Shown: positions 5,160 to 12,609 of the stretch, one piece after another | How the letters are laid out: every line of letters starts with the position of its first letter | How positions within the stretch are numbered: position 1 is the first letter of the stretch | Source: 2-01-FULL-39-10-A sp964525395 | GTDB lineage: Bacteria > Patescibacteriota > Microgenomatia > Levybacterales > UBA12049 | Length of the DNA stretch: 12,930 bases | Reading direction: 5' to 3' | NCBI GenBank assembly: GCA_964525395.1 | Contig: CAZGGU010000027.1 | Span: 1 to 12,930, forward strand | The notes under the pieces: model-generated | The model's database searches: none | The model's input: only the letters and a program-made list of their open reading frames with translations | Told to the model about the DNA's origin: nothing | Position numbers and translations under genes: made by a program

Positions 5160-5279
5160 AGAAAATTCAGGATCTAAATAGGGAAATTCTTTGCTTTCTG
5201 TTTTTAGTGAATTTTTCAGAGGAAATAATTTTCTTAATTCATGAACACTTATTAAATTGTTGAGTGAAGTTTTATTCAT
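5160..5279 (-). CDS. Fifth gene of the ATP-grasp/GNAT operon, first 40 codons
   Basis: The ATG at 5279 overlaps the end of the third GNAT gene by 8 nt, so it is read as part of the same operon. Only 40 residues are visible before the gap, beginning MNKTSLNNLISVHELRKLFP and ending with PYLDPEFS. There is no signal peptide. The PYLDPEF ending faintly recalls the start of TylF/macrocin-type O-methyltransferases, where DPEF precedes the catalytic domain, but this is a weak guess from seven residues. Its neighbours suggest a role in the same pathway. The C-terminal fragment at 4937-5059 could belong to it. Confidence 0.55.
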
Positions 5280-6159
5280 TTGTTAAATTTAGAAAATATT
5301 GTGGTCGTGGTCTAAAGCCAAATGCTTCTTTCCAGCCATAGTTACCTTCCATCGCATCATATTTGGTTGATTTTAGGTTTATGGCGAGTTCAATATTTTT
5401 AATATATAGATATTTTCCTAAGTTATTAATACTAGATTCAGCGCCAATTGTTAGTGCATAAAAAATATTATTATGCTTCAAGCTCAATATAGAGCCTTTG
5501 AAATTATTTTCTATAAATATTGAGATCATGTGGCACTCAAAATTATTTATTAATTCATTAAAAAAATCTATCCTAAATGGTTTTTTAAATACTGATTCTT
5601 CGCCAAATTTTTCAATATTAAGTTTTATTAATGATTTTAAATCAGAAAAATTATTATATTTAATTTCAGGATTTAAAGATTCTATTTTACGGATTTGTTG
5701 TCTAGTTTTACTTCTGCTCTTGCTTCCGCCTCCCCAAAGATTCTCAAAATATTCATCAATATTTTTTATCTCCATCAAATTTAAGAAATACGTACTTTTG
5801 TCGTCCGTTTCAAGTGAAGGAATTTCAACAGGTTCTTTCATCCATTTAAGATTTGCTGGTTTATTAAGTTGGTATATCAAATCTTTCTTTAGGTGCTCGT
5901 AGCCTCTTTTTACAAATAATGTATTGTAGCTCATAAAATTACTTCCAAAGAATTCCAGCACACCTTTATTTTCCATTAGAGGTAGTAGTGCTATAGCTTC
6001 ATTATTTTCAAATGCAGTTAAAAAGAAGAGTGGATAGTTTAAGTATTTATAGTAGGAATACCTAAATTCCCAAACGTCGAAAATTTCTTCATTGGAGGAT
6101 AGTAATTTCCAAATTTTTTCAGCTTCAGTTAGATCGGAAATGATTTTAAAAGTAATCAT
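5272..6159 (-). CDS. GNAT (BioF2/CelD/FemAB-like) transferase, copy 3
   Basis: 295 aa. Members of this GNAT superfamily branch (Acetyltransf_6, related to FemABX) transfer acyl or aminoacyl groups to amines, including amino acids onto peptidoglycan stems. Visible features: an N-terminal GNAT half with FRYSYYKY (32-39) and ALLPLM (57-62); a basic helix SKSRSKTRQQIRK (146-158); KFGEESVF (184-191); NNLGKYL (245-251); and GNYGWKEAFGF (272-282) before PQY. The frame is open up to 6285, but the two paralogues align from ATG 6159, which follows the previous stop by 1 nt, so I use that start. No Shine-Dalgarno is seen, so translation is probably coupled. Sampled stretches are very AT-rich (10 G+C in the 60 nt 5581-5640). 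Its N-terminal half resembles copy 1 and its C-terminal half copy 2. Confidence 0.83.
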   Translation of the reverse strand: MITFKIISDLTEAEKIWKLLSSNEEIFDVWEFRYSYYKYLNYPLFFLTAFENNEAIALLPLMENKGVLEFFGSNFMSYNTLFVKRGYEHLKKDLIYQLNKPANLKWMKEPVEIPSLETDDKSTYFLNLMEIKNIDEYFENLWGGGSKSRSKTRQQIRKIESLNPEIKYNNFSDLKSLIKLNIEKFGEESVFKKPFRIDFFNELINNFECHMISIFIENNFKGSILSLKHNNIFYALTIGAESSINNLGKYLYIKNIELAINLKSTKYDAMEGNYGWKEAFGFRPRPQYFLNLTNE

Positions 6160-6160
6160 G

Positions 6161-7039
6161 TTAATTATTAACAATTCTGTATTGAGGTTTGGGTGTAAAT
6201 CCAAAATTTTCTTTCCATCCAAGATTTCCAGAACGCGCATTATAATAGCTCGCTCCAGATTTAATTGCTTGTTGAATTTTTTCAAGGATCAGATATTTTC
6301 CTAAACCGTTGTAGTTATTATTAGTTCCGGAGTTAAATCCATAATATGTGTCATTAAATTTAATTGAAAAACCCACTGATTCAAGCTGACCATTTATATA
6401 TATAGAGATTGAATATGATTCAAAGCTCTCGCTAAGTTTCATTAAATACTCTTGCCTTTTTGGAAATCTATTAAAAGTTGAACTAGGTCCAAATCTCTTC
6501 TTATTTAGTTCAATCATTTTATTAACATCAGAGAAAACATTATATTTTACCTCAAGATTTAATGATTCAAGTTTTCTGATTTGAGATCTTAGATTTTGCC
6601 TTGCTTTGCCAGACCAGAAAGCGTCTATATAGCTGTTTTTATCTTTTAAATTTTCCAAAGGTAGAAAGTAGACATTATCAACAAATTCAGAATTTGCATA
6701 TTTGCTTTCCATGTAGCCGAGTTTATAGTTTTCGTTAGAAATGAATTGAAGAATTTCTATTTCATATTTTTCAAAACCTTTTTTAGTGAAGAATTTATTG
6801 TCTTCTGTAAAGTTCCCCCCAAAGAAAATTAGATTATCCTCTGTTAGCTCAAGCGGTAGAAGAGAAACTGCTTCATTATCGAAATAAAGAACAATAAAAT
6901 TAATTTTACTTCCAATTAAATTACTGTAGATATATCTAAAATCCCAATCATCGTAAATTGTATTTTTGGGACTTAATTGATCCCAGATTTTTTTTGCTTC
7001 ATTTACGTCTGTAATTTTTTTAATCGTTATATTATTCAT
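6161..7039 (-). CDS. GNAT (BioF2/CelD/FemAB-like) transferase, copy 2
   Basis: 292 aa, paralogous to its two neighbours. Motifs: EAKKIWDQLSP (14-24), DDWDFRY (30-36), LLPLE (60-64), a basic helix ARQNLRSQIRK (146-156), RFGPSSTF (182-189), GLGKYLILEKI (245-255) and GNLGWKENFGF (271-281) before PQY. The GLGKYL region matches the acyl-CoA or aminoacyl-tRNA binding turn of the superfamily. The conserved GWK-x2-F at the end is a hallmark of the BioF2-like group. The ATG overlaps the stop of copy 1 (ATGA). The protein is soluble, with no signal peptide, so it acts in the cytoplasm. The substrate is unknown. Three different copies in series suggest three successive additions or distinct acceptors. 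Confidence 0.83.
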   Translation of the reverse strand: MNNITIKKITDVNEAKKIWDQLSPKNTIYDDWDFRYIYSNLIGSKINFIVLYFDNEAVSLLPLELTEDNLIFFGGNFTEDNKFFTKKGFEKYEIEILQFISNENYKLGYMESKYANSEFVDNVYFLPLENLKDKNSYIDAFWSGKARQNLRSQIRKLESLNLEVKYNVFSDVNKMIELNKKRFGPSSTFNRFPKRQEYLMKLSESFESYSISIYINGQLESVGFSIKFNDTYYGFNSGTNNNYNGLGKYLILEKIQQAIKSGASYYNARSGNLGWKENFGFTPKPQYRIVNN

Positions 7040-7926
7040 TTTGACTCAAGTAAATAAAATGGACGGGATAGTAAATGAAAATCTTGTTTCCAACCAAATG
7101 CTCCTCCACCTAAAGAATCGTATATTTTCATTTTATCCAGAATGGCTTGATTAATCTTTGCAAGTATCATTACTTTTCCTAAATTATTTATATCTTTATT
7201 GTACCCAGTAATTAATCCGTAAGCTATATTGTTGTAATTAATAGCAAGTCCTACACCTTCAATTTTATTATTAATTTTAAGGGTGGTTATGCGCGAGTTG
7301 AATTTTTCTGAAATTTCTTTAACAAATTCATTCCAATATGGTCTATCATTGAAACTTGAATGTTCGCCAAATCTTGCCCTGCTGAATGCGGCAAGAATAT
7401 TTAGATCAGAAATACTCGTGGAAAGTTCAAATTTATATTCATTTTCAGAAATAATTTTCATTATCTTTTTTCTGCGTTCACCTGAGAGATATTTCTTTAA
7501 AAAATCTTCATAATCGTTCATTTCAGAAAGATCGATATAAAAATTATCATCATGAATTTCAATTCCTGAAATATTTTCCATCGATTCTTCCATATAATCT
7601 AGGCGATATGGTTTATCAATTTGATTTATTAAAATCTGCTTAAGATTTTCAAACCCAGATTTTACAAAAATTCGATTATTCTCCATATAATCAAAGCCTG
7701 CGAAGAATTCGAGTTTTCCTATTTGCTCGTTCATCATTAAAGGGAGAAGTGCTACTAATTCATCTTTTTCATATGCAGCATAAAAATAGAGAGGATAGTT
7801 AAAATATTTATAATAAAGATATCTAAAATTCCAATCATCATGAAGATAATGGTTTGGAGATAATTCCTGCCATGCGGTTTTTGCTTCATCAAGCGAGGTA
7901 ATAATTTTATATGTAATATTACTCAT
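7036..7926 (-). CDS. GNAT (BioF2/CelD/FemAB-like) transferase, copy 1
   Basis: 296 aa, first of the three paralogues and separated by 2 nt from the stop of the ATP-grasp gene. Motifs: EAKTAWQELSP (14-24), DDWNFRYLYYKY (30-41), ALLPLM (59-64), a basic stretch GERRKKIMK (149-157), RFGEHSSF (185-192), NNLGKVMILAKI (247-258) and GGGAFGWKQDF (273-283). The C-terminal half departs from the other two: the stretch after the basic helix and the end (HLLSRPFY instead of GF-x-P-x-PQY) differ, which may mean a different acceptor. No ribosome site is seen, so coupling to the ATP-grasp gene is likely. It is AT-rich like the other copies (14 G+C in the 60 nt 7501-7560). Confidence 0.83.
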   Translation of the reverse strand: MSNITYKIITSLDEAKTAWQELSPNHYLHDDWNFRYLYYKYFNYPLYFYAAYEKDELVALLPLMMNEQIGKLEFFAGFDYMENNRIFVKSGFENLKQILINQIDKPYRLDYMEESMENISGIEIHDDNFYIDLSEMNDYEDFLKKYLSGERRKKIMKIISENEYKFELSTSISDLNILAAFSRARFGEHSSFNDRPYWNEFVKEISEKFNSRITTLKINNKIEGVGLAINYNNIAYGLITGYNKDINNLGKVMILAKINQAILDKMKIYDSLGGGAFGWKQDFHLLSRPFYLLESK

Positions 7927-7928
7927 GA

Positions 7929-9209
7929 TTAAATTTGCTTGAAGTTTTGCAAGGTTTTAGGTGAGACTGGTTTTACCTTAAAAGATATTTGTTTAAGGAT
8001 ATTTCTTAGATTTTCAACAGATTCTTCCGCAGTTTTTCCTTTAGCACTAACCCAACCGTGATAATCATAGCCTCTTGGTGGTAAGGAAACTAGATCGCCA
8101 ATCTTGGAAGAAATACTAAGTTTGTGAAGATTTATATCTGTTAATATTTTTTCTGCAATCTTAACATGGGAAACTATACCATCAGTTTCAGGAATGAAAT
8201 CGTAACTTGTTAGAAATGTATTTGGTTTTTTTCTAATAATTTTGTTTATTTTTCTCCCTGTAGCAATCTTGGCAGCATTTTCTATCATATCAACATTCCA
8301 AACCTCTTTAATAAAATGAAATACTTCGTCTCCACCCATTCTTAAATTGATTTCAATAGGCATAGCACCTTTCGAAGAAAGTTTTGCTTCGAAATGAATG
8401 CAGCCATTTTTAATGCGAAAACCTTTTAGTATTTTTTCTGCCATATTTACTAATTCTTCTTTTTTATTTTGTCCAAGCGCAGAAGGAAGTTGCCAGCCAG
8501 TTTCAATAAAGAAAGGTTCTGCTGTCTGGAAATTATCGGTGACTGACCAGAATTTAATTTTCCCGTTTTGCATAAGAATATCTATATCCACTTCATTTCC
8601 ATCAATATATTCTTCCACATAAAGCTCCATATTTTCCCATTCAGGAGAAAGCCAAAAATCATGAATATTTTTCTTGATAAAACGAAAATATTTTTTAAGT
8701 TCTGTTTTATTATCAGCTTTTACAACGAATGCACTTGCAGCGCCATAAATTGGCTTAACTACGACAGGAAATTTAAGCTTAGTCGCTGCTTTTTCCAAAT
8801 CTGTCAAATTGCGAAGTAATGCTGATTTTGGTGAAGGATATTTATATTGTCTTGAAATTTGTCTAAAGTAATATTTGTTTTTAATTTCCTGAGTAGATGC
8901 ATAAGAATTCCTTCCGGGAAGTTTAAAATAATTAGCTAAGTAGGAAGTTAGAAGAACTGCTTCATCCCAAAAGGTAATGACGCCATGAATTTTTTTCTTT
9001 GAAGTCTTTGTGTACTCTTTAATCTTTGCTACGCAGTCTGCTTCATCATCGATATCAGCTATAATCCAGTCATTGACCAATCTTTTTGGAGCAGATTTCT
9101 TAAAGTCTATTACCACGATGAAATAGCCCAGCTCTTGAAGTCTTTTTAAGACAAATTCTTTGCTAGGATAGCCCGATCTTACCACCAAAATATTCTTTTT
9201 ATATTTCAT
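7929..9209 (-). CDS. ATP-grasp carboxylate-amine ligase
   Basis: 426 aa, first gene of the operon. Order: a Rossmann-like pre-ATP-grasp domain (1-about 115, starting NILVVRSGYPSKEFVLKRL); an ATP-binding Lys in VVVKP (149-153) followed by a flexible loop YGAASA (155-160); VEEYIDG (198-204), which contacts the adenine; and Mg/ATP ligands in HFEAK (272-276) and PIEINLRMGGD (284-294). A C-terminal lid-like domain (about 330-426) ends the protein. The layout is that of carnosine-synthase/BacD/L-amino-acid-ligase-type enzymes, which join a carboxylate to an amine through an acyl phosphate. The exact substrates cannot be read from sequence. AAGG lies 9 nt before ATG 9209. Sampled composition is richer in GC than the GNAT genes downstream (23 G+C in 8461-8520). 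Confidence 0.87.
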   Translation of the reverse strand: MKYKKNILVVRSGYPSKEFVLKRLQELGYFIVVIDFKKSAPKRLVNDWIIADIDDEADCVAKIKEYTKTSKKKIHGVITFWDEAVLLTSYLANYFKLPGRNSYASTQEIKNKYYFRQISRQYKYPSPKSALLRNLTDLEKAATKLKFPVVVKPIYGAASAFVVKADNKTELKKYFRFIKKNIHDFWLSPEWENMELYVEEYIDGNEVDIDILMQNGKIKFWSVTDNFQTAEPFFIETGWQLPSALGQNKKEELVNMAEKILKGFRIKNGCIHFEAKLSSKGAMPIEINLRMGGDEVFHFIKEVWNVDMIENAAKIATGRKINKIIRKKPNTFLTSYDFIPETDGIVSHVKIAEKILTDINLHKLSISSKIGDLVSLPPRGYDYHGWVSAKGKTAEESVENLRNILKQISFKVKPVSPKTLQNFKQI

Positions 9210-9303
9210 ATTTATTGACCTTGGAACAACTAGATGAGTGCGAAGTAAAAATTAAAAAATTAGTCTAAATTGAGTTAAATGTATTTATCTCGATAGCCGG
9301 CAA

Positions 9304-9332
9304 ATTATAGCATTTTTTGCTCAAAAAGTCCA
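9304..9332 (-). promoter_or_regulatory. Promoter of the ATP-grasp/GNAT operon (reverse strand)
   Basis: On the reverse strand, -35 TGGACT (9332-9327, 4/6) and a perfect -10 TATAAT (9309-9304) are spaced by 17 nt. The transcript would begin near 9297, giving a leader of about 88 nt before ATG 9209, the longest mRNA leader I infer here. I see no stable hairpin or riboswitch-like fold in it. The 211 nt from 9210 to 9420 hold no gene. Confidence 0.55.
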
Positions 9333-9420
9333 GTAGTAAGTGATGTTGGGATAAGTGAATTTAGCCTCAAATTTTAAAAGATTCAAGCCTATAATAGGAA
9401 ACTGATCGTTTTTCTAAAAA

Positions 9421-11913
9421 TTAGTATCTTCGGCTTCCAAATAACTCTTGATAGAAAAGTGTAGTATCTGATTGATCTACTACTCCATCAGAGTTCATGT
9501 CAGCATTTATTTTAAATTTACTGTTCTCTGGACAAAGTGTTTTGTTTTGGAATTTAAAAATGCTGCAAGCATTAAGTAAATTCCAATCAAGTAAATTTCT
9601 TTCTCCGTTTTCATCTATATCTCCTCCAGAAAGATTGAATGTTGGAATGTCGTTGACTATGTTTGGTAGAATTTTTGCGTCGACTCTTTGAGAGAGATAG
9701 CCTGGAACGTTTACGAAAATATTGTTTATTTCGCTAGTTGGTGCCTTATTTAATTTAATGGTAGAAATATATTTTCCTTGAGATGAGTCAAAGTATGCTT
9801 TTCCAGCCATTTCCTGTTCGCTGTTTCCGGAAACAATCTTTAGTTTTACATCTACAGTTTTTTTGGCTGGATTCATATTTCCGGAAAGTAAATTAGGTTG
9901 CGTATTGGTTCCTGTTTTTCCGATTCCTTGCAGGCCAATAGAAAGCTTAACATAGGTCGAGTTCGGATCTATCGAAATACTTGGTGCTGGCGGACTAGTA
10001 GGGATAGGAGTCGATGTAACGGTAGGCATCTTACTAGGTGTTTTGGTTGGACTCTTGCTAGGACTTGGAGTCTTTGTAGGTGACTTGCTAGCTGTAGGGC
10101 TTTTAATAGTATTATCAGCGGGCTGAGTTGAAGCAATTACGCTATATCGAAGCTCTTTCGTGGCCTGTGCAGTTGTTTTATTTTTATTTACTGCTTTTAG
10201 AGATGCCTTAAATGGGTTATTGAGTGCGTTTACATTTGCCGGAGCAGTCAGTGAAGCGGTTAAGGAAATGCTTTGTCCGGATCCAAGCGTTACGTTGGGA
10301 TTAGAAACCTGAGATGCCCAACCGCTTGGACCTGTTAAGCTAACTGCGAAGCTTGCCTCTTTGCAGATAGCAGGATTTGGATTTTTTAATTTAAAGTTGT
10401 ATTGTACTTTTTCGCCAGGGTTGCCTGTTTTTAGAGGCTCATCGATTAATATAATAGGATTCTCAGGAACACAAGATGTTGGGAGAAAATCTATTTTTAC
10501 GGTTGAGCTTCCTTCGGATTGATCGTGTGAGAGTTGAGTAATTTTTATTCCATTTTTAGCATCGGTAAAAGATTTTCCATCAGAGAGTGCTGGATTTAAG
10601 AATTGAGTCCAGTTAGTCATTCCTGTTCTGTTCGGATTTATGAGGTATGTTTGCTCTGATCTGTATTGCAGGCTGCCGTTTTCATCTTTTAGCTTTCCAT
10701 CAGGGACTTCAGAAAGTCTAATTAATGCGCCTCCAAATAAATTAGAAGGTAAGTTATCATCAAGTCCGTCTTTACTCCTTGTTTCCAAATAATATGCTCC
10801 GCCTTCGACAGGACGAGGAATTCTTAAAAATTGTAATTGTCCATTTGGNNNNNNNNNNNNNNNNNNNNNNNNNNNNNNNNNNNNNNNNNNNNNNNNNNNN
10901 NNNNNNNNNNNNNNNNNNNNNNNNNNNNNNNNNNNNNNNNNNNNNNNNAATCCGACGATGTCATAGTCATCGAAGTTTTTCCCTTTTTCCTTGGCTTGTG
11001 CCTCTGCTTTAGTGATAGCTGCTTTTATAAAACCTTTACCTGCTCCAGTTTCGTAAATATCACAGACTTGTTTTCGTGTGTATCCGGGCAGTGTAATCCA
11101 GCCGTAAATGTCATTAATATCTCCATTTAAATTTATTTGATTATTGGAAGCAGCATTTAAATATTTAGTAGTTGAATTTTCTCCGCTAAAATATATTTTA
11201 TCTAACTCTGCCTTTGTAAATTCTCCATTGGTATCAGATTTGTCTGTTTTAAAATTCACCATCAAAACAGCGACCTTTTTATTTCCGCTAGTGCTGATAC
11301 CTAGAACCTGAGAAAAAGGAGCAGATTTGGCAAGTAGGATGCTGGATGTTGGATTTGTGCTAGCCTCAATAGTATTGGGAACTAAAATATTATTAATAAG
11401 GTATCCTTTAATTTTTACTTTAGCAGCAGGAATTTGTCCTTCTCTTAAATAAACTACATATGCATTTTGAATAAATCCTTGAGGATCTAGTTGCTGCAGG
11501 ATAAAGTTTGAATCTGTGTTTTTCGCATCTTCCTCAGAAATGCTTTGCGTTAGGTCTCCGCTAACCTCAATTTGGTTTTCAACTTGTTCTTGGGCTGCCG
11601 CAGGAAGTCCTGATTTAATATCGGGGGGGATTACATTGAGAATAAACTGATCTGGATCTTCTTTGGCTAGATTTTCCATTATAGTTTTTCTTTGCGTGGC
11701 AAGAGTCACTTTTTCTGCCTCATCTTTGTTGGGATCCATTAATTCTCGCGTCAATGTTTCTGCATCGGAGCTTAGAGAGGCACGACTTCTGGTGTCGCTA
11801 GAATCTTTATTGGTAGCTAAAAAGATTAGAAGGGGAAGAGCAATAAGAATAAAAATAAAACTCACAATGAGGATAATTTTGGATCTTGTACTTAAATTGG
11901 TTATGAAATTCAT
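9421..11913 (-). CDS. Secreted M11-like metalloprotease with C-terminal dockerin (interrupted by gap)
   Basis: About 830 codons including the gap. N-terminus: basic STRSK (8-12), a membrane helix (about 13-33), DTRSRASLS (40-48), a propeptide-like Gln/Glu-rich region, then a metalloprotease-like domain (from VAVLMVNF, through YLNAASNNQINLNGDI and YGWITLPGY to DYDIVG) resembling gametolysin M11. The HExxH site would fall in the gap. After the gap come PRPVEGGAYYLETRSKDG and a beta-sandwich resembling NEW3-type domains (PLKTGNPGEKVQYNFKLKNP). A Ser-Pro-Thr linker with repeated SPSKSPTKTP follows, then a module starting LSIGLQGIGKTGTN, then a type-I dockerin (9421-9627) with loops DIDENGERNLLD and DMNSDGVVDQSD. 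The ATG follows the upstream stop by 1 nt without a ribosome site. Its likely partner is the cohesin encoded just upstream. Confidence 0.8.
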   Translation of the reverse strand: MNFITNLSTRSKIILIVSFIFILIALPLLIFLATNKDSSDTRSRASLSSDAETLTRELMDPNKDEAEKVTLATQRKTIMENLAKEDPDQFILNVIPPDIKSGLPAAAQEQVENQIEVSGDLTQSISEEDAKNTDSNFILQQLDPQGFIQNAYVVYLREGQIPAAKVKIKGYLINNILVPNTIEASTNPTSSILLAKSAPFSQVLGISTSGNKKVAVLMVNFKTDKSDTNGEFTKAELDKIYFSGENSTTKYLNAASNNQINLNGDINDIYGWITLPGYTRKQVCDIYETGAGKGFIKAAITKAEAQAKEKGKNFDDYDIVGXXXXXXXXXXXXXXXXXXXXXXXXXXXXXXXXXXPNGQLQFLRIPRPVEGGAYYLETRSKDGLDDNLPSNLFGGALIRLSEVPDGKLKDENGSLQYRSEQTYLINPNRTGMTNWTQFLNPALSDGKSFTDAKNGIKITQLSHDQSEGSSTVKIDFLPTSCVPENPIILIDEPLKTGNPGEKVQYNFKLKNPNPAICKEASFAVSLTGPSGWASQVSNPNVTLGSGQSISLTASLTAPANVNALNNPFKASLKAVNKNKTTAQATKELRYSVIASTQPADNTIKSPTASKSPTKTPSPSKSPTKTPSKMPTVTSTPIPTSPPAPSISIDPNSTYVKLSIGLQGIGKTGTNTQPNLLSGNMNPAKKTVDVKLKIVSGNSEQEMAGKAYFDSSQGKYISTIKLNKAPTSEINNIFVNVPGYLSQRVDAKILPNIVNDIPTFNLSGGDIDENGERNLLDWNLLNACSIFKFQNKTLCPENSKFKINADMNSDGVVDQSDTTLFYQELFGSRRY
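10849..10948. other. Scaffold gap (100 N) inside the metalloprotease
   Basis: Exactly 100 N, so the joined frame and residue numbers beyond it are not reliable. It replaces the stretch where the zinc-binding HExxH motif would be expected. Both flanks fit one protease architecture, so I keep them as one gene. Confidence 0.97.
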
Positions 11914-11914
11914 A

Positions 11915-12604
11915 TTACTGGCTTGTGACAGCTGTAGGAGCAGCCGAGTTTGTGGAGCCAGATGGAAGAGCTTCGATATCCGCTGAGACTGATGTATTTA
12001 GAACTGACTGAGAATATCTACTATCTGTAACGAGTGTCGTTGGAGCTACATTAATTACGACATTTCCTTCGCCCACTTTCTTGAATGTAAGCACAGCTAC
12101 CGAGCCTGTTTCAGTAACAGGATCTGAGCCAAATGCAGTTCCAATGGTGATGGTAATTTTTCCTGTTTGGGTATCGATAGTTTTATCAAGAACAGTTGGA
12201 TTTGAAAAGAATGAGCCCGGTGCTACGTCTGTAACGGTGATTACTTTAGGGTCATAAGTAAGATCAAGTTGGATTCCGGTTACTTTATTTCCGTTTGGTT
12301 CAAGAATAACGTCAGTTTGATATGTTCCGGCAGCTGAAGCTACTCTGACATCGTCTGAAACCGTGACTGTGGAGTGAGCGATATCTGCCATTTTGGAAGC
12401 GCTATCATTTGAAAAAGATGGGAGGGAAGATCTTTTAACAGTGAGTGTGATGACGAGGAGAACTGCAGTAAGAATAATAAGGCCTACTACTAAGACAAGA
12501 GTTTTATTTACCTGTCGTTTTTTAGAACTGCTTGAAGATGAACTTGCTGATGTTGGCGCCGGGGTGGGGGTTGTCGTTGTGTTTGGTGCAGTAGTTTGGT
12601 CCAT
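11915..12604 (-). CDS. Membrane-anchored cohesin-domain protein
   Basis: 229 aa. A cytoplasmic low-complexity N-terminus of Thr/Pro then seven Ser in a row (20-26) leads to basic SKKRQVNK and a membrane helix (about 35-55). The outside part has a cohesin-like domain (about 78-210) with VTGIQLDLTYDPKVITVTDV (108-127), an IDTQTGKITITIG strand pair and SVAVLTFKKVG (168-178). It ends in a short Ser/Ala/Thr tail. Unlike the other exported proteins here it has no RSRA motif and no C-terminal anchor. A perfect -35 and a near-perfect -10 end 5 nt before the ATG, so the mRNA is predicted leaderless. The dockerin protease follows by 1 nt, so the pair is one operon and probably one complex. Confidence 0.82.
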   Translation of the reverse strand: MDQTTAPNTTTTPTPAPTSASSSSSSSKKRQVNKTLVLVVGLIILTAVLLVITLTVKRSSLPSFSNDSASKMADIAHSTVTVSDDVRVASAAGTYQTDVILEPNGNKVTGIQLDLTYDPKVITVTDVAPGSFFSNPTVLDKTIDTQTGKITITIGTAFGSDPVTETGSVAVLTFKKVGEGNVVINVAPTTLVTDSRYSQSVLNTSVSADIEALPSGSTNSAAPTAVTSQ

Positions 12605-12609
12605 AATTT

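Noticed and set aside
5054..5263. Forward ORF spanning the same N run
   Set aside because: Half of it is N and the rest is antisense to the visible start of the fifth operon gene.
4995..5279. Single reverse-strand ORF through the N run at 5060-5159
   Set aside because: The frame is only continuous because N codons cannot stop. After the gap another frame is open twice as long, so the join is not supported.
6160..6285. N-terminal extension of GNAT copy 3 to ATG 6285
   Set aside because: The extra 42 residues lie inside the end of copy 2 in another frame, and the paralogues align from ATG 6159, which follows the previous stop by 1 nt.
8398..8819. Two forward ORFs inside the ATP-grasp gene
   Set aside because: Both are antisense shadows of a gene with clear ATP-grasp motifs and have no ribosome sites.
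9390..9395. Forward-strand TATAAT between the operons
   Set aside because: No forward gene follows: the sequence after it is the 3' end of a reverse-strand gene. It is part of the near-palindrome CCTATAATAGG. I cannot exclude an antisense transcript but see no -35 box.
11663..11986. Forward ORF of 107 codons
   Set aside because: It is antisense to the N-terminus of the metalloprotease and the end of the cohesin gene, both well supported.
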